64,000 nucleotides of DNA from Cylindrobasidium torrendii FP15055 ss-10 (lineage: Eukaryota > Basidiomycota > Agaricomycetes > Agaricales > Physalacriaceae), in the NCBI GenBank assembly GCA_000934385.1, contig KN880560.1, positions 1 through 64,000 on the forward strand, read 5' to 3'. Made by a program: the position numbers and the translations under genes. A model generated the notes under the pieces. It saw only the letters and a program-made list of their open reading frames with translations, did no database searches and was not told the origin of the DNA. Below, one piece after another: positions 47,954-60,207 of this stretch (position 1 is the stretch's first letter; every line of letters starts with the position of its first letter).

Positions 47954-48961
47954 ATGTTCTGGGCCACCTTCACACTCGGCCTCGTCGCGCTGAGCGCGTC
48001 CTTTGTGTCCGCCGTTGACCCGTACACTGGCGGCGATACCTCTGGTTGTGGCACAGCACATTTGTTCGATGGTCTGCCTCGGTATCTCTCCCTCGACACT
48101 GGCGGGACTACACGGTCGTACTGGATCCACCTACCGTCAGATTACCACCCCGACCAGCAGTACCCCGTCGTCTTTGGCTTCCATGGCCGTGGCACAAATG
48201 GCGAGTTCTTCTACCAGGACACCCATCTCTCGATGCCTAGGTTCAGCGCGAACAAGATCATGATTTATCCCGACGGACTTGGACGAGCCTGGGCAGGGCC
48301 CGAGTACGCGAAGGCGAGCGTCGAGCAGGACTTGCAGTTCGTCTGGGACATGCTCGCACATGTCCGCTCCAAGTACTGTGTTGACTCGGCGCGTATTTAT
48401 GCGACCGGATTTTCCAATGGGGCCGGTTTCCTCGATACGTTGGCATGCAACGCGACAGTGGGAGGCGAGTTTGCGGCGTTCGCGCCGGCGTCGGGTGTGT
48501 ACTACACCGAGCCCGACGGCGCCTGTGAGCCCGCTAGGACACCTATGCCGTTCCTCGAAATGCATGGCCAGGCTGATGGGGCTGCACGCTACGCAGGTGG
48601 CAGAGGCACTGGCGGGACATTGCCACAAATGTCGGACTGGCTGGCATTGTGGGCGGACAGGAATGGATGCGGTGACCCCACGCAGGAGGACAGTGACGGT
48701 GGTAACGTCCACTACATTTCCTACGACTGCAAGGGTGATCAAGGCGCCGGGGCCCTGCAGCACTGGAGAGTAGATGATATGGGTATGTTTCGGTCGCACG
48801 CTTCATCTTACTTCAATGCTGATATGCTATCTCTTCTAGCGCATGTATGGCCGGCACTACACATCAACCTTTCCCAGGACGGGCAAGGGTATGGGCCCGC
48901 GCCCATATCTGCAAGCATCCTCTCGATGGCATTCTTCGACCAGTTCGTCCGCCCAGCATAG
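47954..48961 (+). CDS. Secreted CE1-family esterase (feruloyl-esterase-like), copy 2
   Basis: Exons 47954-48782 and 48840-48961, 316 residues, same single intron position as copy 1. Signal peptide MFWATFTLGLVALSASFVSA. Conserved parts are VVFGFHGRGTNG, ATGFSNGAGFLDTLACNATV, GVYYTEPDGAC and HVWPALH, so the catalytic Ser and His are kept. The two proteins share most of the nucleophile region exactly and differ in surface loops. Head-to-tail order indicates tandem duplication. Confidence 0.9.
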   Translation: MFWATFTLGLVALSASFVSAVDPYTGGDTSGCGTAHLFDGLPRYLSLDTGGTTRSYWIHLPSDYHPDQQYPVVFGFHGRGTNGEFFYQDTHLSMPRFSANKIMIYPDGLGRAWAGPEYAKASVEQDLQFVWDMLAHVRSKYCVDSARIYATGFSNGAGFLDTLACNATVGGEFAAFAPASGVYYTEPDGACEPARTPMPFLEMHGQADGAARYAGGRGTGGTLPQMSDWLALWADRNGCGDPTQEDSDGGNVHYISYDCKGDQGAGALQHWRVDDMGMFRSHASSYFNADMLSLLAHVWPALHINLSQDGQGYGPAPISASILSMAFFDQFVRPA

Positions 48962-49664
48962 TCTGGCTTCTGCTTCCCTATCCGCGCAAACATAGACGTA
49001 TTTTTATTATTCTTACGACCATCATGACAGATATATATACCAGGCTACAGTCCAAGAGTCAACACACATAGCTATACCCTCGTTTTACTGTTGTTCACGT
49101 TCTGCGGCAGGTGAATATTCTTGGCCTGTAGTCCCACTAACTTAGATAGTCTAGTTTGAGGTAGTACATCCTGTCTTTTCTGGTGCTTTTTGGTCTTTAG
49201 TTGGCTATCTCATCGGGTGTGCAGAGTAGAATTGCGTATGTACAATATTCTAGCTCTCGACTTTTGCTTTCTTCTCTGTGTGAACGTCTTTGTGAGTCCT
49301 TGGGGAGTCCATGGTCCATCCACGCCGGCGCACGCGTTGAGACGATTCAACAAGCGAGTTCTCGTTGAGTGAGGTTCTCGGATCTACGGTTGGTCTCATC
49401 GGAAAGGCGTCGTATGGGCAAGCCGAGATGTTGAGCTGCGAATCATTTGCATTCTTGTTTTTTTACCAGAACACCGTCATGAATGCATGACTGCTAGTGC
49501 AAGCTTGCCAAGTATGGTGTATCATGCTATATGAATTGAAATGGACGAGCTTAATTTTTGGTACGCTTCGGAATGAGGAGGGCAGCATAACACCAAATGT
49601 TGGTGTTTTCGCTGCTTAAACAAGAACAAAATCAGTGGAAGAAATAGATTGCACCTATAGTAGA
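48962..49664. other. Intergenic, convergent 3' ends
   Basis: 700 bp of 3' flank between esterase copy 2 and mL46. No gene. Confidence 0.5.
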
Positions 49665-50640
49665 TTAATAGTCGGACAGCATGTCCTTGATACCGTTCCA
49701 GTATTGAGCATCGACATGGGGTTCAATCTCCTCCTTGGCCAACCACATAAAGTCGGAAACTTTGTTTGAGGGTCGAACTTGGCCAGCCATGATGTGCGCC
49801 TTGTAGAAGAAGGTAGCAATGGGACGTGCTCCGGGCGCAGACGCAGAGGAAGTGTGCACACCCATGGGTGTTCGGCTGACAATCCATGAGTCCATGTACT
49901 GGTCGCACTCGGCATACAAGTTGCGCTGCGCGGACTGCAAAAAACATTAGGGAGGCATAGAAAAGAAACACTGCCACGCACCTGGTGAAGCAACTCTTTG
50001 TCTTCAAGCCCACCCTGCGGGAACCGCCATGTATCCTTCTCCTTCACGAGCAGGTAGAGGTTGCGCATGCCAGCACGGTCCAAGCTCTTGTAATCCTTAT
50101 TTGTATCGGCTTCATGCACCCTCGGCATCATCTCTTCCAATTCGCCCTCCTGCTCCGCAAGTTGTGCTGCCGCGAGCTTTTGGGCCTCGAATTTCTCCAC
50201 GTCAAGCACGTCGAGCTTGCCAAACGACGGGCCGAATGCAGCTTGCTCGCGTTTCATTTCTTCCACCCGGAATCGCGTCTCAAGAATAGAACCCTCCTTG
50301 AAGTAGAAGTCGTACGCGACGGGGTTGTGTAGGGCGCGTCGAAGTCGGCCTTGGTACGCCTGGAATGCGCGCTCGAATGTCGTCTGGTCGCGTGTGAGGA
50401 ATGGCGCGCGGTTCAAAACAATGCCAGTGTTGATGGTCGGCTTTGCGCCTCTTTTTGGCCGTGCTGGGGGGTCGACAGCTTCATGCGGGATATTGTGGAC
50501 AGCAGGGTCGGTGTACACCGGCGTCGCTAAGCCCCGCGCACCTAGTCCAATATGAGTTACCGGGCGTAAGTAAGGAAAGGTAACGCACCCAGTGACCTCC
50601 GACTACTCGTTGATAGCGCGCTCCGACACCGAGACAACAT
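49665..50640 (-). CDS. MRPL17: Mitochondrial ribosomal protein mL46
   Basis: Three exons. A short first exon from 50640 (MLSRCRSALSTSSRRSLG, an Arg/Ser-rich mitochondrial presequence) splices in phase to ARGLATPVYTDPAVHN. The body has INTGIVLNRAPFLTRDQTTF, YDFYFKEGSILETRFR, the Nudix-like strand WRFPQGGLEDKELLHQ and a last exon with SAQRNLYAE, ATFFYKAHIMAGQ and DFMWLAKEEIEP. This is the large-subunit protein mL46 (yeast MRPL17), which keeps a Nudix-like fold. It is divergent from REV3, with only 120 bp between start codons. Confidence 0.92.
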
Positions 50641-50760
50641 GGTGAAGAGGAGAGAAATATTCGGTTACCTAATTGCCTAGCATTCCGGCATGATGGCGCA
50701 TCACCCCGATCGTGTCTCGCCCTTCCTTATAACTATCATCACCATAATGCCATAGACGCC

Positions 50761-53700
50761 ATGGCGGACGCGGACCCCGTCGTTCGCGTGCAAATTAATC
50801 AAATCGACTATGTTATGCAACCGCCAGGGAAATTGGACAATTGCAATTTCCCCAAGATCCCAGTCATCCGCATCTTTGGCCCGTCTTCGCTGGGCAAGAA
50901 ATGCTGTCTCCATGTTCATCAAGTTTACCCATACTTTTTCGTGGAATATCTTGGAGAAATGGGAGCTGAAAATGGTGCGCATATACGTCCGCTAACCTAG
51001 GTTGTTCTGACAGTCTTGTAGTGCGTGCATACCAGCAAAAGCTACAATCCTCCTTGAATTCTGCTATCCTCATCTCTCTCCAACGCGACAATAGCAAACC
51101 CTCCAAGAACAAGTTTATCCGTGCTATTCTTCCTGTTAAGGGCATCCATTTCTACGGCTTTCACTCGTCCTACGCGCCGTTCTTCAAGGTCTATGTCGCC
51201 GACCCCGGCCTGCTCAGCCGTGCAGTCACGCTTCTTCAGTCTGGCACAATCATGGGTACCCATTTCCGCGTATTTGAGAGTCACTTGAGCTATATCCTCC
51301 AATTCCTCTCGGACTTTGGGTTGTACGGCTGTGGCTGGATCGACCTGGGAGACGTCCTGCAGCGTACCCGCGATATGGATGACGATGCCGATGGTCTTGA
51401 AGCGTCACCATACCACCGGCAGTCACGTATGGACATCGAGCTGGATGTACATGCATTCCACATTCTCAATCGACACAAGCTGAGTGCAAGGAATCTGCAT
51501 CACGAATTACGAGTTCCCCAGCCACCACTGCCTGATGAGCCTTTTGTTCTCGGGGTCCGAGAGTTATGGGAAGACGAGCGCAGGCGTAGAGAGGAGCGCG
51601 GAATGCCGGCGACTCCAGAAATGCCTATCGACCCCAGTGCGTCCTCAAGAGGTGAAGGTGGAGGATGGGTTGCCGAGGCGCGCTGGTGGGACCGGATTCG
51701 CGAGAGGATTGAGCGAGAACAAGACCCGACTTACGTCGACGAGCGTGCCCCGGCCTGGAGCAAGTATATCATGTCCACGTTCGAGAGTATCGAAGCGTTG
51801 TGGGAGGATGAGTACAAAGTTTGGCGACCTGCAAACGATGAGCAACCCAGTCAATCCCAAGCCACCACAGACGCCCCACAGGGAGAAGCAGAGGTCGACG
51901 CCATGATGGCTGCCAGTCAGGTTGTTGCCGAACGACTCGAGAGAGATGACAAGGGATGGGATAAAGTGGAAGTTTTTGAAGATGAATATGGCGACCAACA
52001 AGACGAAGGCGATACATTCGATGAGCCTGCTCCCAAATGGAAAGGCAAGGGGAAAGCACAAGAAGAAGATGACGAGTATGTTTTTGACGCTAGGTAGATC
52101 CAATTGCTGACCGCTTGCAGTCCGTTTGCTGGCGAACCCACGAATGGTCCTTTGGTCATCAATCAAGTAAAGAACCGGACAGCGTAGGTGGTTATTAGCT
52201 CTCAAAAATCCCGAGTTCTTATTGAATACCAGTACTTTTCCTACGCGGACATTAAGCCCTTCGCGTCAGCGTGCCAAAGCTTCAGGTGCTCATCCTGTAG
52301 CGGGATCCTCTAGGCTATCAAGAGTGTCGAGCGAAGGAGTCGCCGAACTCTCGGCTTCCCAGCGGTCAGATACACCCACTATGTTCCAGGCAGCGCACGA
52401 TCCTATCATTCGAGCAAACAAAAACGCCTATGTCTATGCAGAGGAACCACCCATTTTATGCGAGCTCATCGACACCATGCACCTATACGATGTACCGGAG
52501 AAGATCTATCAAGCGCCATATTATTCGAAGCTCAAGGATGCGCCAAAACGGCCTCGAGAGTACGGCGGCGTGCGGTATCATCTCAAGGGTGGTACGGGCG
52601 TCAGCAGTCTACCAGAGTGGGATTCATCGTTGCACTATAAGCCTGAGGGAAAGGTGAAGAAAGGCGAAATCCTGGCATGGGAGTATGCAAGCCAGCCGCC
52701 TAGCGTCCGGGTAGTGCAACAGTGGCTCGCCGAGGAAGAGGCACAGAAGGCGACAGAGAAGCAGGCGGCCAAACCCCAGCCAAGGCCATTCTTCGACTCC
52801 CAGATTGAGGGTCCAACACAAGCGAATATTTATCATCTCAAGCCAACCCCGCCCAAGCCTATAGACACAAGGGAGCGACAGGATATGACTATTTTTTCTC
52901 TCGAGGTGTTTGGTAGGCATGAACTGATAATTAGCCCTGTACTGACTGTCTGCAGTTCCTGCTCCGAGAGACCGACTGCCAGATCCCGAGCGGGATGAAG
53001 TTGCTGCTGTCTTCTACTCGTTCCAAGTTTCCGAAACCACACCCAGGCATTCAGGTATCATCGCGGTCGCCTCACGCGAATTCGACCCACACCAAATCAA
53101 GGACTTCCGGATCGAAGCCGTTGAAAGCGAACTTGATTTACTGAATGCAGTCATTGATACAGTTCTCGAGCTCGACCCTGACATCCTTGTTGGTTGGAAC
53201 GTTCAAACGGCCTCCTGGAGCTACCTCACTGCCCGAGCCGATGGCCGAAATCTCAATTTTTCGGAGTTGGTGGCAAGGGCAACGATGGAAACCAACAAGA
53301 AAGGCGCGGTTCAATGGGAGAAGCGCAAAGCGAGCACGTTCCACGCAGCGGGAAGGCAAATCCTGAATGTCTGGCGCATCATTCGCTCGGAGGTCAATCT
53401 GAATATCTATACCTTCGAGAATTGCGTTTTCCATATCTTGCGGACAAGGCAAGCGCATATTTTGCTTTAATCTATCGGATTATCAATGAGCTAGAGCAGG
53501 ACACCAAAGTATTCTACAACAACGCTCACGGCGTGGTACCACAGCGCGAAGCCGACGAATCTAGGGCTTCTCTTTCGATATTTTGCAACGAGGACAGCCA
53601 TGGTCATCGACATGCTCAATTCAACGGAAATTGTCACCAAAACCGCGTACGTCCACATCCTACGTAAGTCTCCATTTCCAGGACTGACAGACACTTCAGC

Positions 53701-55942
53701 GAATTCGCCCGCGTCTTTGGCGTCGATTTCTACTCTGTCATCACCCGCGGCTCCCAGTTCAAAGTCGAGTCCTTCATGTTCCGCATCGCCAAACCTGAGT
53801 CGTTCGTGCTCCTTTCCCCTAGCCGCACGGATGTCGGGAAGCAGAACGCTGCAGAATGTATGCCGCTCATTCTGGAACCACAATCCGCATTTTACACCAG
53901 CCCGGTCATTGTGTTGGACTTCCAGTCGCTGTATCCCTCCGTGATGATTGCGTACAACTATTGCTATTCGACATGCTTGGGCCGGGCAGTGGACTTCCAG
54001 GGAAGGAATAAGTTTGGGGTGACGGATTTGGAGGTTCCGAAAGGACTGGTTGAGAGGCTGGAGGAACATTTGACAGGTGCGTTTGGATGAGGTTCGAAAA
54101 GAGAAGCTGATGGAGGTCTCTTCAGTGTCGCCAAATGGAATGGTCTTCGTGAAGCCGGAAGTGCGCAAGGGTTTGTTGGGTCGTATGCTTATTGAGCTGT
54201 TGGATACTCGTGTCATGGTCAAGCAGGCGATGAAGGGGGTCAAGGATGACAAGGTTCGTCTGTTCTCTTGTTGAGCAGTCAGACTGCTGAAAGCGATGCA
54301 GGCTTTGCGCAAGATTCTGGATGCACGCCAGCTTGGTCTGAAGTTCATCGCCAACGTCACCTACGGGTACACGAGCGCGACTTTCTCTGGAAGAATGCCG
54401 GCCGTGGAGATTGCGGATAGCATTGTCCAAACAGGAAGGGAGACGCTGGAGAAGGTGAGTAGTCTTTCAATCATTCTTACCTGGCTGTTGATTAGCATAT
54501 AGGCCATCATGTTCATCGATTCAACACCTAAATGGGGAGCCAAAGTCGTCTATGGCGATACGGACAGTATGTTCATGTGTGTTCACTTCTCAACTCCCTC
54601 TACCTATGGACTCATCTCCTTCCAGTCACCTTCAAGGCAAGACGAAGGACCAGGCGTTCCGCATCGGTCAGGATATTGCGGACGCTATCACTGCTATGAA
54701 TCCTGCGCCCATAAAGCTTAAGTTCGAGAAGGTCTACATGGGGTGTGTGCTCATGGCGAAGAAACGCTACGTGGGCTTCAAGTACGAGCATCCTGATGAG
54801 ACTGAGCCTGTCTTCGATGCAAAGGGTATTGAGACGGTGAGAAGGGATGGTGTACCGGCGCAACAGAAGATGGTAGAGACATGCCTCAAGTCTGTGTTGT
54901 GTTTTATCGCGTCCGAAAGAGGCAAGGCTGACATGCTTGATTAAGGCTGTTGTTCCGTACGCAGGACCTTAGCCAGGTCAAGTCGTACTGCAGAAGATCT
55001 TGGTTGAAACTCTTGACGGGAAAAGCGTCGCCGCAAGATTTCATCTTTGCGAAGGAGGTCAAGATGGGCGCATACAGGTATCTAGGCTCCTTTCATGCGC
55101 ATTTTTCTAATCGTACTGACTACATGCAGCGAGAATGGAGTGCCGCCTCCAGGCGCGGTCATCGCTGCAAAGCGGTCTCTGCTTGATGTTCAAGATGAGG
55201 TCCAGTGGGGAGAACGTGTGCCGTATATCATCGCTCGAGGACCGACGGGGTCCAGGTTGGTTGACCGAGCCATGTCGCCACTCGAATTTCTCGACAATCC
55301 GTAAGCTGTCCTTCATCGACCCTTCCAATACTAAAGCTGAAGCATTGCAGCCATACTGGACTTGACGCAGACTACTACATCACACGCGTCCTCATCCCAC
55401 CGCTCGAGCGCATCTTCAACCTTGTCGGCGCGAACGTCAGGCAATGGTTCGACGAGATGCCTAAAATCAGACATGCCGAACGCCCTCCGTCGCCTTCCAA
55501 ACGACGCCCTTCCCAGGTGCAGCTTGTTAACATAGACCAGCATTTCACTAATGCTCAGTGTATCATGTGTGGGGCGCGTGCACTGGACGGTATTTGTAAA
55601 GCATGCCGTGACGACAGTGAGGAGACGATGGCTGGGCTGCTATGGAAGATCCAAGCCATCGAGCGCAGGTTCATGGATGCGCAGCGGACGTGCATGTCGT
55701 GTGCTCGGGTGTCAAAGGCAAACGATATTAAATGCGAGTCCATGGATTGTGCGTGGATGTTTGAGCGCAGGAAGGCGGAGGTTCAGCTGGGGCAGCTGGT
55801 TGCGCTCAAGGATGCTGTAGATGACTTGGAAGATGCGGGATGGAAGGAGATTAAGCAGGCACTGGATTGGGAAGAGGAGAAGAGAAGACCGGTCAAAAAG
55901 GCGGAGAAAGTAGTAGAAGTCATAGATCTGACATCTGACTGA
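50761..55942 (+). CDS. REV3: DNA polymerase zeta catalytic subunit REV3
   Basis: Gene of about 5.2 kb with over a dozen exons, a B-family translesion polymerase that extends from lesions and causes most induced mutation. N-terminal domain: VYPYFFVEYLGE, FIRAILPVKGIHFYGFHSSY. The middle is long, acidic and disordered. Exonuclease-like domain: PDILVGWNVQTASWSYL, where proofreading residues are not kept, as usual for this subunit. Polymerase domain: FARVFGVDFYSVITRGSQF, DFQSLYPSVMIAYN (motif A), KALRKILDARQLGLKFIANV-type motif B, YGDTDSMF (motif C) and LMAKKRYVGFKYE. The C-terminus has two four-cysteine modules, CIMC...CKAC and CMSC...CESMDC, for accessory subunits and an Fe-S cluster. One intron (53449-53499) starts with GC. 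The gene appears intact. Confidence 0.93.
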
Positions 55943-56062
55943 CATGCGTTCGCCCGTGTTGTTGCGTGAATGGAACATTCGAGCTCAACAGTTGCATATA
56001 TTTGCGCGCAACATAACTATTCCACGGTAACAAAAGGGATTCCATGATGTTCATCGGCATAC

Positions 56063-56810
56063 TCAAGGCGCAGCTTGGTACGGCACAGTGGCCGGAGGGG
56101 GCGGTTGCGCAGCAGCCAGAGCAGGCGGTGGAGCTTGATGGCGTACCGGTGCTGGCGCCGGTGCTGGGTGGGCAGGTAGACCCGCTTCCTCGTCCATATT
56201 CTGGTATCCGTCGCGGCCAGTGGACGTGAAGCCTCCAGGCATGGACCAAACTGATCAGATATAAGCAAATGGCATTGGAATGAAGCGTGTTGCGCACCGG
56301 TGGGTCCACTGAAGTCTCCGCTGCGGATAGCGCCAAGGCCACCGAACTGCACACCGCGTTGGCGGACTGCCACACTGAACGAGAGGAACGTGGGTATCTG
56401 GACGCGTATAAGCGAGCGAAACGGGCTTGGATGCCGGAAAAGTGACCTTGAGAATGAGGAGGATGACTGTGAGGAAACGGATGAAGCCGTTTTGCTCGTG
56501 TCGCGACATGTAGATGATGTCCCACAGGATGGAGCCCGCAACAAGCCCGGTAAACTGTTGGGGGGTTGGATCAATCAACGGACTGGAAACAACGCACTGT
56601 CTGGAGAGAGTTGGTTGATTCCTGGTTCTCCTGCGCGTAGGTTCCAAACAAGTAGATAGGGAGGTTGTACGTCGGCGCGGTAAAGGGGGACATAACGAAG
56701 GACAAACCCTGGGATAAATTTGAACAACTATCACCAAAGAGAATTTCGAGAAAACATACCGTTCCAAAGAGAACGAGCTTGGAGGTGTCGAGTGCTTGTA
56801 CGAAATCCAT
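56063..56810 (-). CDS. AGTRAP-like small multi-pass membrane protein
   Basis: About five exons on the minus strand, roughly 185 residues. Exon 1 gives MDFVQALDTSKLVLFGT. Later exons give YNLPIYLFGTYAQENQES, FTGLVAGSILWDIIYMSRHE, FIRFLTVILLILK, IPTFLSFSVAVRQRG and a tail with GGLGAIRSGDFSG, GRDGYQNMDEEAG and Pro/Ala repeats. Helix pattern, the GLVAGSILWDI segment and the late GYQ-x-MD motif resemble angiotensin-II-receptor-associated protein (AGTRAP, PF06396), a Golgi/endosome membrane protein. The fungal role is unknown. The splice positions fit in phase throughout. Confidence 0.72.
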
Positions 56811-57406
56811 GATGGTAGTACGCGTTCAACAGTGTCGATCGCAGCTCAAAGCCAAATGCGCGTGGATAAAAGATAAGATAAAATGCAAGGATGCCGGTCC
56901 GAATAACCGACGAGTCCTTGTTCAGCGACCATGACCATCGAAATATTCACGATACTAAGTTTTGCGCCAAGCGTCTTCCTCGAAACTCTCTCTGTGGTAT
57001 GCATGCGCGCTGTGGACCCGGTGTATCATCCCAATGGGTAGCTCACATATTGTACGACGGCCCCAATTCTTTACTCTAAGAACTAGGCTATGCTGGTCAA
57101 GCTGATGCTTTCCCCTGCTTCAAATGGGTTTGAATGTATGATTTCGTCGGAAACGTCATGCATCTACCAGCACACTACACCGTGCCGTGAATACAACAAA
57201 TTCTGCCTACCAAGCCGCCTCGGGATTCAAGGTTTTGTCTTAGAGCAGTTTTTGAACGACGACACAATAATCATATACAGCAAACGTCAACCGACACCAG
57301 ATTACTAGGATCAAAATATGCCAGATGTTGGTATCGCAAACTTAACGCTAATGTCCAGCCCAAATGTCCATGACCCCAATAAGTGTAAGTACCCTACTAT
57401 TACCAA
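56811..57406. other. Intergenic
   Basis: No supportable gene in about 600 bp. Confidence 0.5.
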
Positions 57407-57923
57407 TCACTCAACAAGGTTGACCTTCTGTGTGTAGTACTCGATCTCGTCACCCTGAACACAGTTAGTTTCACACATTTGACACGGTCAACAGTACGCA
57501 CTGCATATCCACCGAACTCCTCCAAAAGGATGAGCACATACGCGCCGGGCTGGCTACCGTATGGCACAGACGCGGTGAGGTTGGTTTGGTACGTCGCATT
57601 GTAGCTGTCGTAGTGCGCATAGTCCAAATCCTTGACAAGACGCAATGCTGTGGACAGCGCAGGGTAATCGCCAGAGCCGTCGCCGTCTGGCGTCAGGGCG
57701 ACGGTCAATGTGCCCGGGGATTCCTTGAAGTAGCGCGCGACGGTGAAGTCAATCGTGTAGCTCTAAAGCGGGTGCATGTTAGCTTCAAAATCAGTCACGG
57801 CTACTAGTGGAAGATGTTCACCTCTCCGACTTTGAGGTCTTGACCGGACGTGGGCGCGTTCCAGTAGTACTCTGCAGAGGCGAGGCTGGCGAGAGAGAGG
57901 AGGGCGGCAGCGATGGAGAACAT
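57407..57923 (-). CDS. Small secreted Ig-like (Kre9/Knh-like) protein, copy 1
   Basis: Three exons. MFSIAAALLSLASLASAEYY is a signal peptide. The mature part begins with a short W-N-x-P-x-x-GQDLK-x-GE motif, then DFTVARYFKESPGTLTVAL, an NATYQTNLTA segment and the last exon DEIEYYTQKVNLVE. The pattern of alternating strands with GQ-x-L-x-x-GE resembles the N-terminal domain of Kre9/Knh cell-wall proteins, but the similarity is weak and I hold it loosely. Three potential N-glycosylation sites occur. It has a close paralogue at 59038-59534 with the same introns, and a TATATAAG box 50 bp upstream. Confidence 0.8.
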
Positions 57924-59037
57924 GGTGTCGTGAGCTGTGTGGTTATTCCAGTTGTAGTCTGGCCTCGAGCTCTTATATAGGCGGCTCAAGCTGAAACACT
58001 GACCTCGAACAGGTTGAGGCTTACCATGTGCATTCAACTGGCAAATTCGATTCCAACTGGATTCAGTTTCCCGAATTGTGTCTTAGCCCGAATGCTGATG
58101 GTAATACTGAGTACGCTAGACATTCAAGCGCAAAAATAGGAATGAGCAAGCGAAGGCAGCTCAAAGGACATTGCTGTTCAAAACCCTCGACCACGGACCT
58201 AGGCATTGGACGTCCCAGTCTTTGCGCTTACCACGGACAATGGCGAGTCGACGGCGAGGGCTTATGTACCGTGAATCAGGATCCCAGGTGCTCAAGTATA
58301 TTTGAGCTCCGGAGAGCAGCCGCAAAGAGGCACCATGAGACAAGAAAAGTTGGAACAGTGCGTCCCGGATGAGAGGAAAGATGGCCAAAACGATTTTAAG
58401 CTCGCACTTCAATCGAGGCAATGGAGCAGGAGAAGAACACCCGGCCTGTGGGCGCTCGTCTGAACGTAGGATGAAGCTTCTTGACATCGCTGCAAGATCG
58501 CGGTTGTGTCTTCATCTTGCCATTCCGTCGTATTCTGGCGACATGCATGTCAATGATGTGCGCCGTTTCGTGGAGTCCGTCCTAGGGCTTGGTCCGCCAG
58601 CCTCTGTACACCGGTCACAAACAGTGGCTGCTGAGGAGGATTCATCCCGTTGTTCATGGACGTTTGATGCAACGGTGATATATCAACCTCGAGCTCGGAC
58701 CCCTTTCCGGTCGCTCGTTCGACGTACCCGGCAAGCCTCTATGCTGCCTTGAGAGGAATATATCATGACGGTGCTTCCTCAGCAGCGAAGGTGCCAACAT
58801 GGAGCGATAACCGTGGGAACAGGTCAAACTTTACATGCTAGTGCAAGTACTCTGAAGCGTGACCAACTTCAACTAAGCACAATCAAAGCCATCCATCCGT
58901 GAGCAGACGTTTTCATTAGGCTACCAAGTTTTACATCAAAACAAGCTCATGAAGGCAAAGCGGTATCACAGTCGTGGGATTTTGTAGCAATACGATTGTC
59001 CAATCCCAGACAAGGGTCCTGCATATGTAGATGCGCA
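57924..59037. other. Intergenic, 1.1 kb
   Basis: Promoter of the copy 1 secreted protein at the left. The 127-residue plus-strand frame at 58369-58752 has no family features and is not called. Confidence 0.5.
57972..57979 (-). promoter_or_regulatory. TATA box of secreted protein copy 1
   Basis: TATATAAG on the minus strand about 50 bp upstream of the start codon at 57923. Confidence 0.6.
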
Positions 59038-59534
59038 CTAGTTGACAAGGTTCACATCGAGCGTGTAGTACTCGAAAGCGGGGCTCTGCACACGGTCAGC
59101 TCGTCCCAGTATCAGCATATACAAAGACGCACCCCATAGCCATTAAAGGTCTCAAGAATGACCAGCTGGTACGCGCCAGCCTGTCCACCATATCCAGGAT
59201 TCGCGGTGAGCTCAGTGTTGTATGTCGCATTGTAACTTCCCGCCCATTCCTTGTAGTCCAAGTTATCGACAAGACGCGTCGCTGACTTTCCTGCACCGAA
59301 GTCGCCGTTGCTGAGCAGGACGGTGATAGTCCCGGGCGACTCTTTGAAGTAGCGCGCAACAGTCCAATCGAGGGTGAATTTCTGTCAACAGTTAGCCCTA
59401 AACGCGTAGTGTTGGTCGGACCAGTGGAAGGAACGCACCTCGCCGATCTTGAGGTCCTGGCCAGCAGCGGGAGAGTTCCAATTCGCAGAAGCGACGGCGG
59501 CGAAGGACAAGAGGGCGGTGGTGGAAAATTTCAT
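59038..59534 (-). CDS. Small secreted Ig-like (Kre9/Knh-like) protein, copy 2
   Basis: Three exons with the same intron positions as copy 1. Signal peptide MKFSTTALLSFAAVASA, then NWNSPAAGQDLKIGE, LDWTVARYFKESPGTITVLL, SYNATYNTELTANPGYGG and the last exon SPAFEYYTLDVNLVN. The core VARYFKESPGT is identical in both copies and looks like a family signature. Role unknown: a cell-surface or extracellular protein is likely. A TATATAAG box lies about 50 bp upstream. Confidence 0.8.
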
Positions 59535-60207
59535 GATGTGTGGGGGGGTTCGTGTGGACTTGAGTGACAAGTGACTTACTGGGAGCTTATATATGTTGGA
59601 GGAGATGAAACAAGGTGTGAAAATGCACCATGGGCCTTATTCTCGTGGCCTGGAAGGCACTGGCTGCAGGCTGAGACAAGGGTCGCGCGTATGCTAGACC
59701 GCAGCGTTCAAGGGTTCGACGGCGTTCTTTTGCCTTGGGTCTATTCGCCATTGACTTACGCGATGAGGAAAGCACGAAGAGAGGAGCCAGAAGAATGGGT
59801 GGTCGTGTAAATTGCTTGTCGACGGGCTCAGCAATGAATTTTCGCCTTTCCATATGCAGAAGTGTCTCCGTCTAACGTCTTGCAGCTTACCACAGATATG
59901 TAGCATGAATGCAGAGAACAGTAGAGTCGAAGTAGAATGGACGGTGAACTATGTCCGCCGCAAACGTCGGCACTGCTTGTCGCCAGCACATGGTCGTTGG
60001 AAGCTTGAAATGTGAGAACAGAAGTTGCTAAAACTTTGCTGAGACTTCTGGCATGTAAATCCTGAGAAGGGTAGAATGTTGCAGAACGTGATGACCGAGG
60101 ACACCAAGATCGAAACTGCCATCATCTGCGCCACTCAGTGCCAGTGATTGCCGCCAGCGCCGCCTTTCTGCCCGCGACCACCACCTTCCCCACACCTTTA
60201 ATTCGCA
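59535..60207. other. Intergenic, divergent promoters
   Basis: Between secreted protein copy 2 and CWC15. No gene. Confidence 0.5.
59586..59593 (-). promoter_or_regulatory. TATA box of secreted protein copy 2
   Basis: TATATAAG on the minus strand about 50 bp upstream of the start codon at 59534. Confidence 0.6.
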
